DNA of 64,000 nucleotides from Stieleria neptunia (lineage in GTDB: Bacteria; Planctomycetota; Planctomycetia; Pirellulales; Pirellulaceae). This document shows, piece after piece, positions 9,667 through 18,079 of the stretch. How positions within the stretch are numbered: position 1 is the first letter of the stretch; each line of letters starts with the position of its first letter. Below the pieces are notes generated by a model, which saw only the letters and a program-made list of their open reading frames with translations, ran no database searches and had not been told where the DNA came from. A program made the position numbers and the translations under genes. Where the stretch lies: contig NZ_CP037423.1 of NCBI RefSeq assembly GCF_007754155.1, forward strand, positions 2,728,001-2,792,000, in the 5' to 3' direction.

Positions 9667-10164
9667 ATGGCAGACCTGAGTTCTCAAGAACGCCTGTTTC
9701 CTTCGCTGTTGGATCGTCTGACCGACGACCAAGCGGGAACCAGAGTCGAATCACGCGACCAACGTGTGTTCTCGATCCACAAGTTGCGCGCCGCCGTGTT
9801 GCGTGACTTGGCGTGGCTGATGAACACCTGCCATCTGGCCGCCCACCAGGACCTGACGGACTACCCCGAGGTGGGCAAATCGGTCATCAACTATGGCATC
9901 CCGGATCTGACCGGTAAAACCGTTTCCGGATTGCAGGTGTTCGAAGTCCAGCAGGCGCTGCGTCAAGCGATTTTGGATTTCGAACCCCGAATCCTTGCCG
10001 ACACGCTGGAAGTGCGCGGTGACAAAGACCCCGATTCGCCACTGTCAAACTCGCTGGAGTTTGAGATCGAAGGCGAACTCTGGTCCAGGCCGTTTCCCGA
10101 ACGACTGTACCTGCGTTCGGAGCTCGATCTTGAGACGGGCACCGTCAATATTCACGAAGCATAA
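9667..10164 (+). CDS. tssE: T6SS baseplate wedge protein TssE (gp25-like)
   Basis: 165 residues with the gp25/TssE fold, a baseplate wedge component that starts sheath assembly. Seen: the N-terminal ERLFPSLLDRLTDD, the RAAVLRDLAWLMNTCHL helix, YPEVGKSVINYGIPDLTG and the C-terminal strand pair. It lies 5 bases after tagJ and 14 bases before tssF, in the same transcript. Confidence 0.93.
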   Translation: MADLSSQERLFPSLLDRLTDDQAGTRVESRDQRVFSIHKLRAAVLRDLAWLMNTCHLAAHQDLTDYPEVGKSVINYGIPDLTGKTVSGLQVFEVQQALRQAILDFEPRILADTLEVRGDKDPDSPLSNSLEFEIEGELWSRPFPERLYLRSELDLETGTVNIHEA

Positions 10165-10178
10165 CGAGGCACGTCTGC

Positions 10179-12053
10179 ATGGATCCGCGTCTGCTGAATT
10201 ATTACAACCAAGAGCTCCAATTCGTCCGCGAATCGGGTGCCGAGTTCGCCGAGGAATACCCCAAGATCGCCAGCCGGTTGGGGATCGATGTCTTTGAATG
10301 TGCCGATCCGTATGTGGAGCGATTGTTCGAAGGGTTTGCCTTGCTGGCGGCGCGCATCCAGCTGAAACTGGATGCCGAATTCCCCCGGCTGACACAGCAC
10401 TTGCTGCAGATGGTGTGTCCCCATTATCTGTCGCCCCAGCCCTCGATGGCCGTCGTTCAGTTCCAACCCGATTTGACCGAAGGGGCGCTCGCGGAAGGTT
10501 TCAAGCTGCCACGCCACACGTTGCTGCAAAGTCTGCTGGGCAAAGGCGAACAGACCCGCTGTACCTTTCGCACGGCCGACGACGTCACGCTGTGGCCGAT
10601 CAAGTTGGCCAAGGCCGACTACTTCCTGCGAGACGTCGCCGCGCTCGGGCTGCCCGATCATCCGTCGGTCAAGGCCGCCATGGTTTTGAAGCTGGAATCC
10701 ACCGCGGGGCTTAAATTCAATCAGCTTTCGCTCGATCAGCTGCCCCTGTTTATCCGCGGTGCCACCGACGTGCCGATGCGGATCTACGAACAATTGATGA
10801 CCGGTGGGGTCGGAATCGCCGTGCGGGCCGGCGGGAATCAGGCGCGCTGGAAGGTCCAACTGGGAAAGTCCAAAGTCAGCCCGATGGGCTTTGGCGATCA
10901 CCAAGCGATGCTTCCCTACGGGCCGCGGTCCTTTCAGGGATACCGATTGCTGCAGGAATACTTTGCGTTTCCGCATCGCTACATGTTTGCCCAATTGAAC
11001 GAACTTCAATCACTGGTCAAACAGTGCGACAGCGAGTCGATCGAAATTGCGATCCTGCTTGGCCGCGGCGATCCCCAGTTGTCCAACCGCGTCGACGCGA
11101 ACCATTTTTCCTTGTTCAGTTGTCCGGCGATCAATCTGTTCCCCAAACGCGCCGATCGCATCCATCTGGGTGACCGTTCGTCGGAATACCAGGTCATGCC
11201 GGATCGCACGCGCGCATTGGATTTCGAAGTTTACGATGTTGACGAGGTGCGAGGCTACGGGACCAGCAACGACCGGGAACAAGAATTCAAACCGTTTTAT
11301 TCGATCAACGACTTCACGTCGGATCATCGCAACCGGGCTTACTTCACCATCACGCGACGCCCACGCATGTTGTCGGGCAAGCACCGGCAATACGGGCCGC
11401 GATCGAGCTACATCGGCAGCGAGACCTTCCTGACATTGGTCGACGCGAATGAGGCGCCGTATTCGCACGAGCTGCGCCAGCTCTCGGTGGAAACACTCTG
11501 CACCAATCGCGATCTGCCGCTCCAAATGCCGGTGGGGATCAGCGACTCCGACTTTACCTTGGAAGTCAGCGCCCCTGTCCAGGCGGTTCGGTGTCTGGTC
11601 GGTCCGACCAAACCACAGCCTTCCAAGAGCTATGAAAATGGCCAGACCACTTGGCGTTTGATCAATCACCTGTCTCTCAATTATCTCTCGTTGGTGAACA
11701 GCAAAACCGGCGGCGCGACCGCGCTCCGCGAGCTGCTGTCGCTCTACTCCGACACCAACAACGTGATGACGAACAAACAGATCGACGCGGTTCGGTCGAT
11801 CGCATCCGAGCCGGTCACCCGGCCGATTTCGTCATCCGGTCCGCTCAGTTTCGGCCGTGGCCTCGAACTCACGCTCACGCTGGACGAATCGGGGTTCGAG
11901 GGAACCGGCGCATTCTTGATGGCGGCGGTGCTCAACGAATTCTTTGCAAAGTATGTGTCAATCAACTCATTCACCGAAACGGTGTTTCGAACGACCGAAC
12001 GAGGCGAGGTAACGCGATGGCCCGCGAAGATGGGACGGCGACACGCTCTTTAG
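10179..12053 (+). CDS. tssF: T6SS baseplate wedge protein TssF
   Basis: 624 residues, the normal length. TssF with TssG forms the wedge that carries TssE and recruits TssK. The N-terminal motif MDPRLLNYYNQELQFVRE and the following YPKIASRLG, DPYVERLFEGFALLAARI and MVCPHYLSP blocks are diagnostic. Its 3' end overlaps tssG by 37 bases, suggesting coupled translation of the two wedge partners. Confidence 0.96.
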   Translation: MDPRLLNYYNQELQFVRESGAEFAEEYPKIASRLGIDVFECADPYVERLFEGFALLAARIQLKLDAEFPRLTQHLLQMVCPHYLSPQPSMAVVQFQPDLTEGALAEGFKLPRHTLLQSLLGKGEQTRCTFRTADDVTLWPIKLAKADYFLRDVAALGLPDHPSVKAAMVLKLESTAGLKFNQLSLDQLPLFIRGATDVPMRIYEQLMTGGVGIAVRAGGNQARWKVQLGKSKVSPMGFGDHQAMLPYGPRSFQGYRLLQEYFAFPHRYMFAQLNELQSLVKQCDSESIEIAILLGRGDPQLSNRVDANHFSLFSCPAINLFPKRADRIHLGDRSSEYQVMPDRTRALDFEVYDVDEVRGYGTSNDREQEFKPFYSINDFTSDHRNRAYFTITRRPRMLSGKHRQYGPRSSYIGSETFLTLVDANEAPYSHELRQLSVETLCTNRDLPLQMPVGISDSDFTLEVSAPVQAVRCLVGPTKPQPSKSYENGQTTWRLINHLSLNYLSLVNSKTGGATALRELLSLYSDTNNVMTNKQIDAVRSIASEPVTRPISSSGPLSFGRGLELTLTLDESGFEGTGAFLMAAVLNEFFAKYVSINSFTETVFRTTERGEVTRWPAKMGRRHAL

Positions 12054-13042
12054 ACGTGACGCTGCAACGGCTTAACGACGAACCGTACAAGTTTGATTTT
12101 TATCAAGCGATGCGGTTGCTCGAATGCATGTTTCCCGATTCCCCCCGGTTCGGTCACACCGTTCGTCTGTCCGATGATCACGTCCGATTGGCTCAGCAAC
12201 CGTCGCTCAGTTTCGCCCCCTCGTCGTTGTCGGGGTTTGATCTCGCCGACGGGGCCGACGGCAACGATTACCACAAAATGAGCGTCCGGTTTTTCGGGCT
12301 GTGCGGTCCCAACGGCGCCTTGCCGTTGCACTTGACCGAATACATTCAGGATCGAATCCGGCACTACGACGACACCACGTTCGCCGCCTTCCTGGACGTC
12401 TTTCACCACCGCATGCTCTCGCTGTTCTATCGGGCGTGGGCCGACGCCCAGCCGGTCGCGCATTTTGATCGCCCCGATTCGGATCGGTTCTCGGTCTATG
12501 TCGGTTCCCTGATGGGGATCGGAATGCCGTCGCTGCAAGATCGTGACGAGTTGCCCGATTTGGCAAAGCTGTTTTATGCCGGTCGCTTCGCCTGCCAAGC
12601 CCGCAACCCCGAAGGCTTGCAGGCGATGATTTCAGACTATTTCAAAGTGCCCTGTGAGATCGATGAGTTTGTCGGCCGCTGGACCGAAATCCCGGACAAC
12701 TGCCGTTTCAATCTCGGTGACGATCCCGACAGTTCCAGCGTCGGCGTCGCGTGCACGCTCGGTTCGCATGTCTGGGAGTGCCAACAAAATTTTCGCATCA
12801 CCGTCGGTCCCGTCGGTTGGGATGATTTCGCCCGCATGCTTCCCGGCGGCGAAAGCCTGCAGCGATTGACCGCGATGGTCAAAAACTACCTCGGCGAAGA
12901 ATTGCTCTGGGACCTGAACCTCGTCCTCAAGAAAGAAGAAACGCCGTCGTGGCAATTGGGCGAGGCAAAACTCGGGCAAACCATGTGGCTGGACAGCGAC
13001 GGCGTCACCGAAGATCCGAAAGACCTGCTATTGCATTGCTAG
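12017..13042 (+). CDS. tssG: T6SS baseplate wedge protein TssG
   Basis: 341 residues from the ATG at 12017, preceded by a GAGGTAAC site; the frame is open further upstream but only inside tssF. Motifs: FDFYQAMRLLECMFPDSPR, the VRFFGLCGPNGALPLHLTEYIQDRIR block (the most conserved part of TssG), FLDVFHHRMLSLFYRAW and the C-terminal GWDDFARMLPGGESLQRL. It closes the baseplate gene run; tssH follows after a repeat-bearing gap. Confidence 0.95.
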   Translation: MAREDGTATRSLDVTLQRLNDEPYKFDFYQAMRLLECMFPDSPRFGHTVRLSDDHVRLAQQPSLSFAPSSLSGFDLADGADGNDYHKMSVRFFGLCGPNGALPLHLTEYIQDRIRHYDDTTFAAFLDVFHHRMLSLFYRAWADAQPVAHFDRPDSDRFSVYVGSLMGIGMPSLQDRDELPDLAKLFYAGRFACQARNPEGLQAMISDYFKVPCEIDEFVGRWTEIPDNCRFNLGDDPDSSSVGVACTLGSHVWECQQNFRITVGPVGWDDFARMLPGGESLQRLTAMVKNYLGEELLWDLNLVLKKEETPSWQLGEAKLGQTMWLDSDGVTEDPKDLLLHC

Positions 13043-13059
13043 ACAACGAGCTGAAATCA

Positions 13060-13119
13060 AGTGGGATAGGCTTCCAGCCTGTCATTCCAGCCATCGACAG
13101 GCTGGAAGCCTGCCCCACT
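13060..13119. repeat. Dispersed hairpin repeat, complete copy
   Basis: A near-perfect inverted repeat of 24-base arms (13060-13083 and 13096-13119) with a 12-base loop. One arm reads as GTGGGATAGGCTTCCAGCC, extended by TGTC. Single arms of the same unit occur at 25604-25629 and 41900-41923. It lies between tssG and tssH and could act as a transcript-processing or attenuating structure, but it also looks like a mobile genome-wide repeat. Confidence 0.8.
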
Positions 13120-13186
13120 TGCTAGATCCGACCACCCTACCATCCATCACCATCCAAGACGTTTACACCACCACGGGAGCAAGACC

Positions 13187-15952
13187 TTGTCCGATATCAG
13201 CCGCACCGCACTGTTTGGGAAACTCAACAGCGTCGGTTACAAGTCGATCGAAAGCGCCACTGTGTTCTGCAAGATGCGCGGCAATCCGTACGTGGAACTC
13301 GTCCACTGGTTCAACCAAATCCTGCAACTGGAGGACTCGGACCTCCATCACATCGTCAAGCAGTTCAACGTCAATCCCTCGAAATTGGTCAAGGACATGA
13401 CCGAGTCGTTGGACAAGCTGCCCCGTGGATCCACTTCCATCTCCGACCTGTCGTCCCACATCGAAGAAGCCGTCGAGCGGGGCTGGGTCTACGGCACGTT
13501 GATGTTCGGCGAATCACAGGTCCGCACCGGGCACTTGGTCGTCGGGATGCTCAAGACACGCAGTTTGACCCACGCCCTGTATGACATCTCCCCGGAGTTC
13601 GAAAAGGTCAAACTGGACACGCTGACCGACCGATTCGATGAAGTCGTCAGCGGGTCCCCGGAAGAATCCATGCATGCCAGCGATGGGTTCCAGGTCGGCG
13701 GCGGCGCCGTCCCCGGCGAAGCCAGCGGCGCCATGTCTCCCGCGGCGATGGGCAAACAGGAAGCGCTCAAACAATTCACCGTCGATCTGACCGAAAATGC
13801 CCGCCAAGGCAAGATCGATCCGATCGTCGGACGCGACGAAGAGATTCGTCAAATCATCGATATCCTGATGCGACGCCGGCAAAACAACCCGATCCTGACC
13901 GGCGAAGCCGGCGTCGGCAAAACCGCCGTCGTCGAAGGCTTTGCGCTCAAGATCGCATCCGGCGATGTGCCGCCGCCGCTGAAAGACGTTTCGTTGCGGT
14001 CCCTCGACGTCGGGCTGCTGCAAGCCGGTGCGAGCATGAAAGGGGAATTTGAAAACCGACTCAAACAGGTGATCGAAGAAGTCCAATCGTCGGAAAAACC
14101 GATCATCATGTTCATCGACGAAGCCCACACCTTGGTCGGTGCCGGCGGCGCCGCCGGCACCGGCGACGCGGCCAACTTGCTCAAACCGGCCCTCGCCCGC
14201 GGGACCCTCCGCACCGTCGCCGCGACGACTTGGGCCGAATACAAGAAACACATCGAGAAAGACCCCGCGCTGACGCGGCGTTTTCAGGTCGTCCAGGTCG
14301 AAGAACCCAGCGAAGAACGCGCCATCCTGATGATGCGCGGCATGGCGTCGACGCTCGAAAAACACCACAAGGTGAAAGTCCTCGACGAAGCCCTGGAAGC
14401 CGCCGTCCGGCTGTCCCACCGCTACATCCCCGCGCGTCAATTGCCCGACAAATCGGTCAGCCTGCTCGATACGGCCGCCGCACGCGTCGCGATCAGCCAG
14501 CACGCCGTCCCGGCCGAAGTCGATGATTCGCGAAAACGAATCGATGCGCTCAATACCGAATTGCGGATCATTGCCGACGAAAACCTGGTCGGCGTCGAGA
14601 CGACCGAACGGCAAAAACGAGCCACCGAGGCGCTCGCCTATGAACAGGAACGACTCAGTGGTTTAGAAGAACGTTGGAACAACGAAAAAGAACTGGTCGA
14701 AAAGATCCTCGATGTTCGCAGCCAGCTCCGCGGTCATCACGGCAAGGTCGAAGGCACCGACAGCCCGCTGGAAAAAGCCGCCGATGCGGAAGCCAAAACC
14801 GTCAAGGTTCAGACCGCCGAACCGGCCGAAGAGAAAACTGAAGTCAAATTGTCCGACGCCGACCGTCAAAAGCTGCTCGATGAACTCAAAGAGCTGCAAT
14901 CGAAACTCCACGAGCTGCAAGGCGAGCACCCGCTGATTCTGCCTACCGTCGACGAGCAAGCCGTCGGATCGGTCGTCCAGGATTGGACCGGTATTCCCGT
15001 CGGACGGATGGTCAAGGATGAATTGGCAACCGTTTTGAAACTCGCCGACATCCTCAACGACCGCATCATCGGCCAGCGGCATGCGCTGGAGATGATCGCC
15101 AAGCGAATCCAGACCTCGCGGGCAAGCTTGGATAACCCCGGCAAACCGATCGGCGTGTTCATGCTGGCCGGCCCCTCGGGCGTCGGAAAAACGGAAACCG
15201 CACTCGCGTTGGCCGAAGCACTCTACGGCGGCGAGCAAAACGTGATCACGATCAACATGAGCGAGTTTCAAGAGGCGCACACCGTCAGCACGCTCAAAGG
15301 GGCGCCTCCCGGATACGTCGGCTATGGCGAAGGGGGCGTGTTGACCGAAGCGGTACGGCGCCGTCCCTACAGCGTCGTGCTGTTGGACGAAGTCGAAAAA
15401 GCGCACCACGATGTTCACGAAATCTTCTTCCAAGTCTTCGACAAGGGCTGGATGGAAGACGGCGAAGGCCGCGTGATCGACTTCAAAAACACACTGATCC
15501 TGTTGACCACCAATGCCGGAACCGATCTGACCATGAACATGTGCAAGGATCCGGAATTGATGCCCGATCCCGAAGGCTTGTCCAAGGCCTTGCGTGCACC
15601 GCTGTTGAAAGTCTTTCCGCCGGCACTCTTGGGCCGAATCGTGACGATTCCCTACTACCCGCTCAGCGACGAGATGGTCGGCGCGATCGCGAAACTGCAA
15701 CTCGGTCGAATTCAGAAACGCATGCAAGCCAACCACGACATCCCGTTCACGTATGATGACGAAGTGATCAAATTGATCGCCAGTCGCTGCACGGAGCTGG
15801 AAAGCGGCGGCCGCATGATCGACGCGATCTTGACCAACACGGTCCTGCCACAAATCAGCGGCGAATTCCTGACCCGCATGATGGAAGGTAACCCCGCCAA
15901 ACGTGTCCACGTCCAAGTCAAGGACGGAGAATTTGACTATTCGTTTGAGTGA
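13187..15952 (+). CDS. tssH: T6SS sheath-recycling AAA+ ATPase TssH (ClpV)
   Basis: 921 residues. ClpV unfolds contracted TssBC sheath for reuse. Order: Clp-N helical domain (about 1-160), first AAA module with Walker A GEAGVGKTA near residue 240 and Walker B MFIDEAHTL, a middle coiled region (about 430-600, with an extra charged insert near 520-555), then a second AAA module with GPSGVGKTE near 662 and LLDEVEKAH. The TTG start at 13187 is chosen because GGGAG lies about 8 bases before it and the protein starts at the expected place relative to family members. Confidence 0.95.
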   Translation: MSDISRTALFGKLNSVGYKSIESATVFCKMRGNPYVELVHWFNQILQLEDSDLHHIVKQFNVNPSKLVKDMTESLDKLPRGSTSISDLSSHIEEAVERGWVYGTLMFGESQVRTGHLVVGMLKTRSLTHALYDISPEFEKVKLDTLTDRFDEVVSGSPEESMHASDGFQVGGGAVPGEASGAMSPAAMGKQEALKQFTVDLTENARQGKIDPIVGRDEEIRQIIDILMRRRQNNPILTGEAGVGKTAVVEGFALKIASGDVPPPLKDVSLRSLDVGLLQAGASMKGEFENRLKQVIEEVQSSEKPIIMFIDEAHTLVGAGGAAGTGDAANLLKPALARGTLRTVAATTWAEYKKHIEKDPALTRRFQVVQVEEPSEERAILMMRGMASTLEKHHKVKVLDEALEAAVRLSHRYIPARQLPDKSVSLLDTAAARVAISQHAVPAEVDDSRKRIDALNTELRIIADENLVGVETTERQKRATEALAYEQERLSGLEERWNNEKELVEKILDVRSQLRGHHGKVEGTDSPLEKAADAEAKTVKVQTAEPAEEKTEVKLSDADRQKLLDELKELQSKLHELQGEHPLILPTVDEQAVGSVVQDWTGIPVGRMVKDELATVLKLADILNDRIIGQRHALEMIAKRIQTSRASLDNPGKPIGVFMLAGPSGVGKTETALALAEALYGGEQNVITINMSEFQEAHTVSTLKGAPPGYVGYGEGGVLTEAVRRRPYSVVLLDEVEKAHHDVHEIFFQVFDKGWMEDGEGRVIDFKNTLILLTTNAGTDLTMNMCKDPELMPDPEGLSKALRAPLLKVFPPALLGRIVTIPYYPLSDEMVGAIAKLQLGRIQKRMQANHDIPFTYDDEVIKLIASRCTELESGGRMIDAILTNTVLPQISGEFLTRMMEGNPAKRVHVQVKDGEFDYSFE

Positions 15953-16129
15953 TCTATATCACTCGAATTGGTTATCATTAACTTGTGCACCAGGAGTGCC
16001 GTCAGCGCTCGTTGAAGTGTTGTCTTTCAATCGCTTTCCTGCCCCAGCAGAAAGCGAACGGAATGCAATGTTGTTGCATCGCGGGCAAACACGAGATTCG
16101 TGCAACTGTTTTGAATCGCAGGAAATGGC

Positions 16130-16600
16130 ATGAGCGAAATCGTCGTCGGCCCGAAGGGCGAGATGGAGTGGGATCCCGACAACATGGAAACCGTCCTTGC
16201 GTCGACGGGGTCGTGGGTCTACCGCGAACGAGCCCGTAATCAGGCCTTGGATTGGATGGATCAACATCTCTATGCAGCGATGAAGTTCAAGTCGAGCAGG
16301 ATAACGGCGTTGTTGAAGTCGATGAATGCCAGAGGGATCCCCGCCTCGATCCCCGTGGAACGTCAAAGAGGAACGATGGCACACAACGAAGGCAAGGTGA
16401 TCGGGGTTCGCAGTGCGCCCGGAAGCCCGGTTTTTCATAGTCTGAGAATCGATTGGGATGCCGACAAAGGCCCCCATTACAACGTCATGGTCCAGGTCAA
16501 AGGGTTTGCTACGTTCAAAGCTTGCTTTCGCTTCGACCCGCCCGAAGGCCAAGATGGTGATCAATGGGTCAAGAAGATGCAGGCGAAATGGTCACGCTAG
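16130..16600 (+). CDS. Unknown protein, T6SS-adjacent (156 aa)
   Basis: I do not recognise a family. The ATG has AGGAAA about 6 bases upstream. The N-terminal half is helical and charged. The C-terminal half has a strand-rich stretch with WDADKGPHYNVMVQV, a pattern reminiscent of the C-terminal domains of secreted toxin-type proteins in which a His near a GPHYN turn is conserved. That likeness is by eye only. Its place directly after clpV and before two more unknown genes is where T6SS effectors and immunity proteins often sit. It could equally be an immunity or chaperone protein. Confidence 0.65.
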   Translation: MSEIVVGPKGEMEWDPDNMETVLASTGSWVYRERARNQALDWMDQHLYAAMKFKSSRITALLKSMNARGIPASIPVERQRGTMAHNEGKVIGVRSAPGSPVFHSLRIDWDADKGPHYNVMVQVKGFATFKACFRFDPPEGQDGDQWVKKMQAKWSR

Positions 16601-16855
16601 GGTCGGAGGCTAGATCCGTCTCACGACGACCGGCGGGATTGCGCACCAATAAGGTGCGCGAGCGGAATGGAACGTGGTTGATTCTCCAGTGCGACAAGAA
16701 TTCAAAAGGCTCCCCATGAGTCGGACGGCATCCCCAAGAGTCCATGGATTCTGTGTTCGTCCGATCGCCGGATTTTCCACACTCCGGCGAGTAGCGTTGC
16801 GTTAGTGGAAGTGTTGTGCAAGTTTGCGTAATCGTCATCAAACCAGGAATCTGAA

Positions 16856-17281
16856 ATGCCAAATCTTGAAGAAGTGATTGCATTGAAGTTGTCTGAAACA
16901 TTGTTAGCCGACAAATCCGTCAAGGTTTCAAAAGGCGGTGCCGAGGAACGGCGTCAGGTGGATTACCGAGGCTATACGTTTCAAGTCAGCAGAGGCCACG
17001 CCTATCGCGACCATGCGACGGGACCGGCGACGAATCCACGTTTCAGCGGTCCGGACAAATCGGTCGAGAAAGCGATCATGGACGATGCGATTCGCCGGAT
17101 CGAGGCCAATGCAATTCCGAAGGTCACGGGGATCGCGTCGCCGGGAACCGGCGTGCTCGTTCACGGTGTACCGATCCGCTACAACCTGGTGCGGATCAAA
17201 AAAGGCGCGGCGGGTTTCATGTACATGATCAGCGACTACATGGTCTGGCAGGGCGACCCCGATGCGCTGCAGAAATTATGA
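16856..17281 (+). CDS. Unknown protein, T6SS-adjacent (141 aa)
   Basis: No family recognised. The start ATG is preceded by AGGAA about 9 bases upstream. The chain begins with a short helix, then alternates short strands (VDYRGYTFQV, GVLVHGVPIRYNLVRI) with a helix (KAIMDDAIRRIEA). No signal peptide or membrane segment is seen. It lies between the gene at 16130 and the first C80-like gene, all on the plus strand with gaps of 150-255 bases, so each may have its own promoter. Confidence 0.65.
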   Translation: MPNLEEVIALKLSETLLADKSVKVSKGGAEERRQVDYRGYTFQVSRGHAYRDHATGPATNPRFSGPDKSVEKAIMDDAIRRIEANAIPKVTGIASPGTGVLVHGVPIRYNLVRIKKGAAGFMYMISDYMVWQGDPDALQKL

Positions 17282-17428
17282 TCGTTTTGGTTCATGTTGA
17301 TGCCATCGCTGCGCAACCGTCGGTGTACGCCATGACTGAGTTTTTGCCCGCCGGTTGTGTTTGGTGGGAACCCCAATGAATGCCGACAGCATTGTCACCT
17401 AAATAACACCATACTTTGGAGAGATTGA

Positions 17429-18004
17429 ATGGCCCAGAATCGCGTCGCGTTTATTCCCTGGAACGAAAACCAAGCCGGGAACTTTAAGACTGAGTATGAA
17501 GAGAGTCACGCGAACCGTGCACTGACTCATCATAAGCGAAAGTGGACAATTGTGTATTTAGACAGCCCCGGTCAGCCATTGGCGGATGTCGGATGTGGAT
17601 TTGGGACCCGGATTCATATTGCGGGACACGGCGCGATCGGTGATCCCGAACTAGCCGCCGACCACGGCACCGGTGGTGCCGACAAGAGCTATTCTGAAGT
17701 CGTGGATGCCATGTTCGCAAAGGGATTGAAAAAACGCTACATCGGGACGATCGCATGCGACGTGTGCTACAGCGCGTTGGGCGATCCGCCCTTCGCCAAG
17801 CTACTCGCACGCGAACTCTATCAGCGTGGGCTAAAGGCCAGTTGCGTTTTGGGATACAAAGGAAGCATGGGGGCCGCATACACCGACGAACTGGGTGGCC
17901 GTAAATACAATCACCGCGTCGTTGATGTCGAAGATGATCAAGGCAATGTCATTGACACCGTCAAATCGAGCAAGATGCAAGAACGATTCTTTGGGTGGAC
18001 GTGA
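17429..18004 (+). CDS. Stand-alone C80-like (MARTX CPD-type) cysteine peptidase homologue, copy 1
   Basis: 191 residues; the first of three paralogues here. Seen: a GHG motif at residues 66-68 (H67) at the end of a strand, and a second strand ending in AC-DVC-YSA with C110 and C113, followed by a helix (FAKLLARELYQRG) and a further strand. This His-then-Cys order and spacing (43-46 residues) matches clan CD peptidases and is closest by eye to the MARTX cysteine protease domain, whose Cys is also followed by Ser and a helix. No signal peptide. GGAGAG lies 6 bases before the ATG. Catalytic role and T6SS export are inferences; it might instead be an inositol-phosphate-activated processing enzyme. 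Confidence 0.7.
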   Translation: MAQNRVAFIPWNENQAGNFKTEYEESHANRALTHHKRKWTIVYLDSPGQPLADVGCGFGTRIHIAGHGAIGDPELAADHGTGGADKSYSEVVDAMFAKGLKKRYIGTIACDVCYSALGDPPFAKLLARELYQRGLKASCVLGYKGSMGAAYTDELGGRKYNHRVVDVEDDQGNVIDTVKSSKMQERFFGWT

Positions 18005-18022
18005 GCCGATATTATCGGGCGG

Positions 18023-18064
18023 GCAGTTTGGGAATCGCAGTTTGGGAATCGCAGTTTGGGAATC
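18023..18064. repeat. Three tandem copies of a 14-base unit
   Basis: GCAGTTTGGGAATC occurs three times head to tail just after the copy-1 peptidase gene and just before the IS1380 end. It is probably replication slippage; no function is evident. Confidence 0.8.
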
Positions 18065-18079
18065 CCTGCCTGCCCCTAG

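Noticed and set aside
14663..15916. 417-codon minus-strand frame
   Set aside because: Shadow of tssH; no independent support.
15947..15964. Hairpin GAGTGAT/ATCACTC at the tssH stop as a terminator
   Set aside because: Only a 7-bp stem and no T-run; too weak to call.
18023..18064. Short tandem repeat as a CRISPR or iteron
   Set aside because: Only three 14-base units without spacers.
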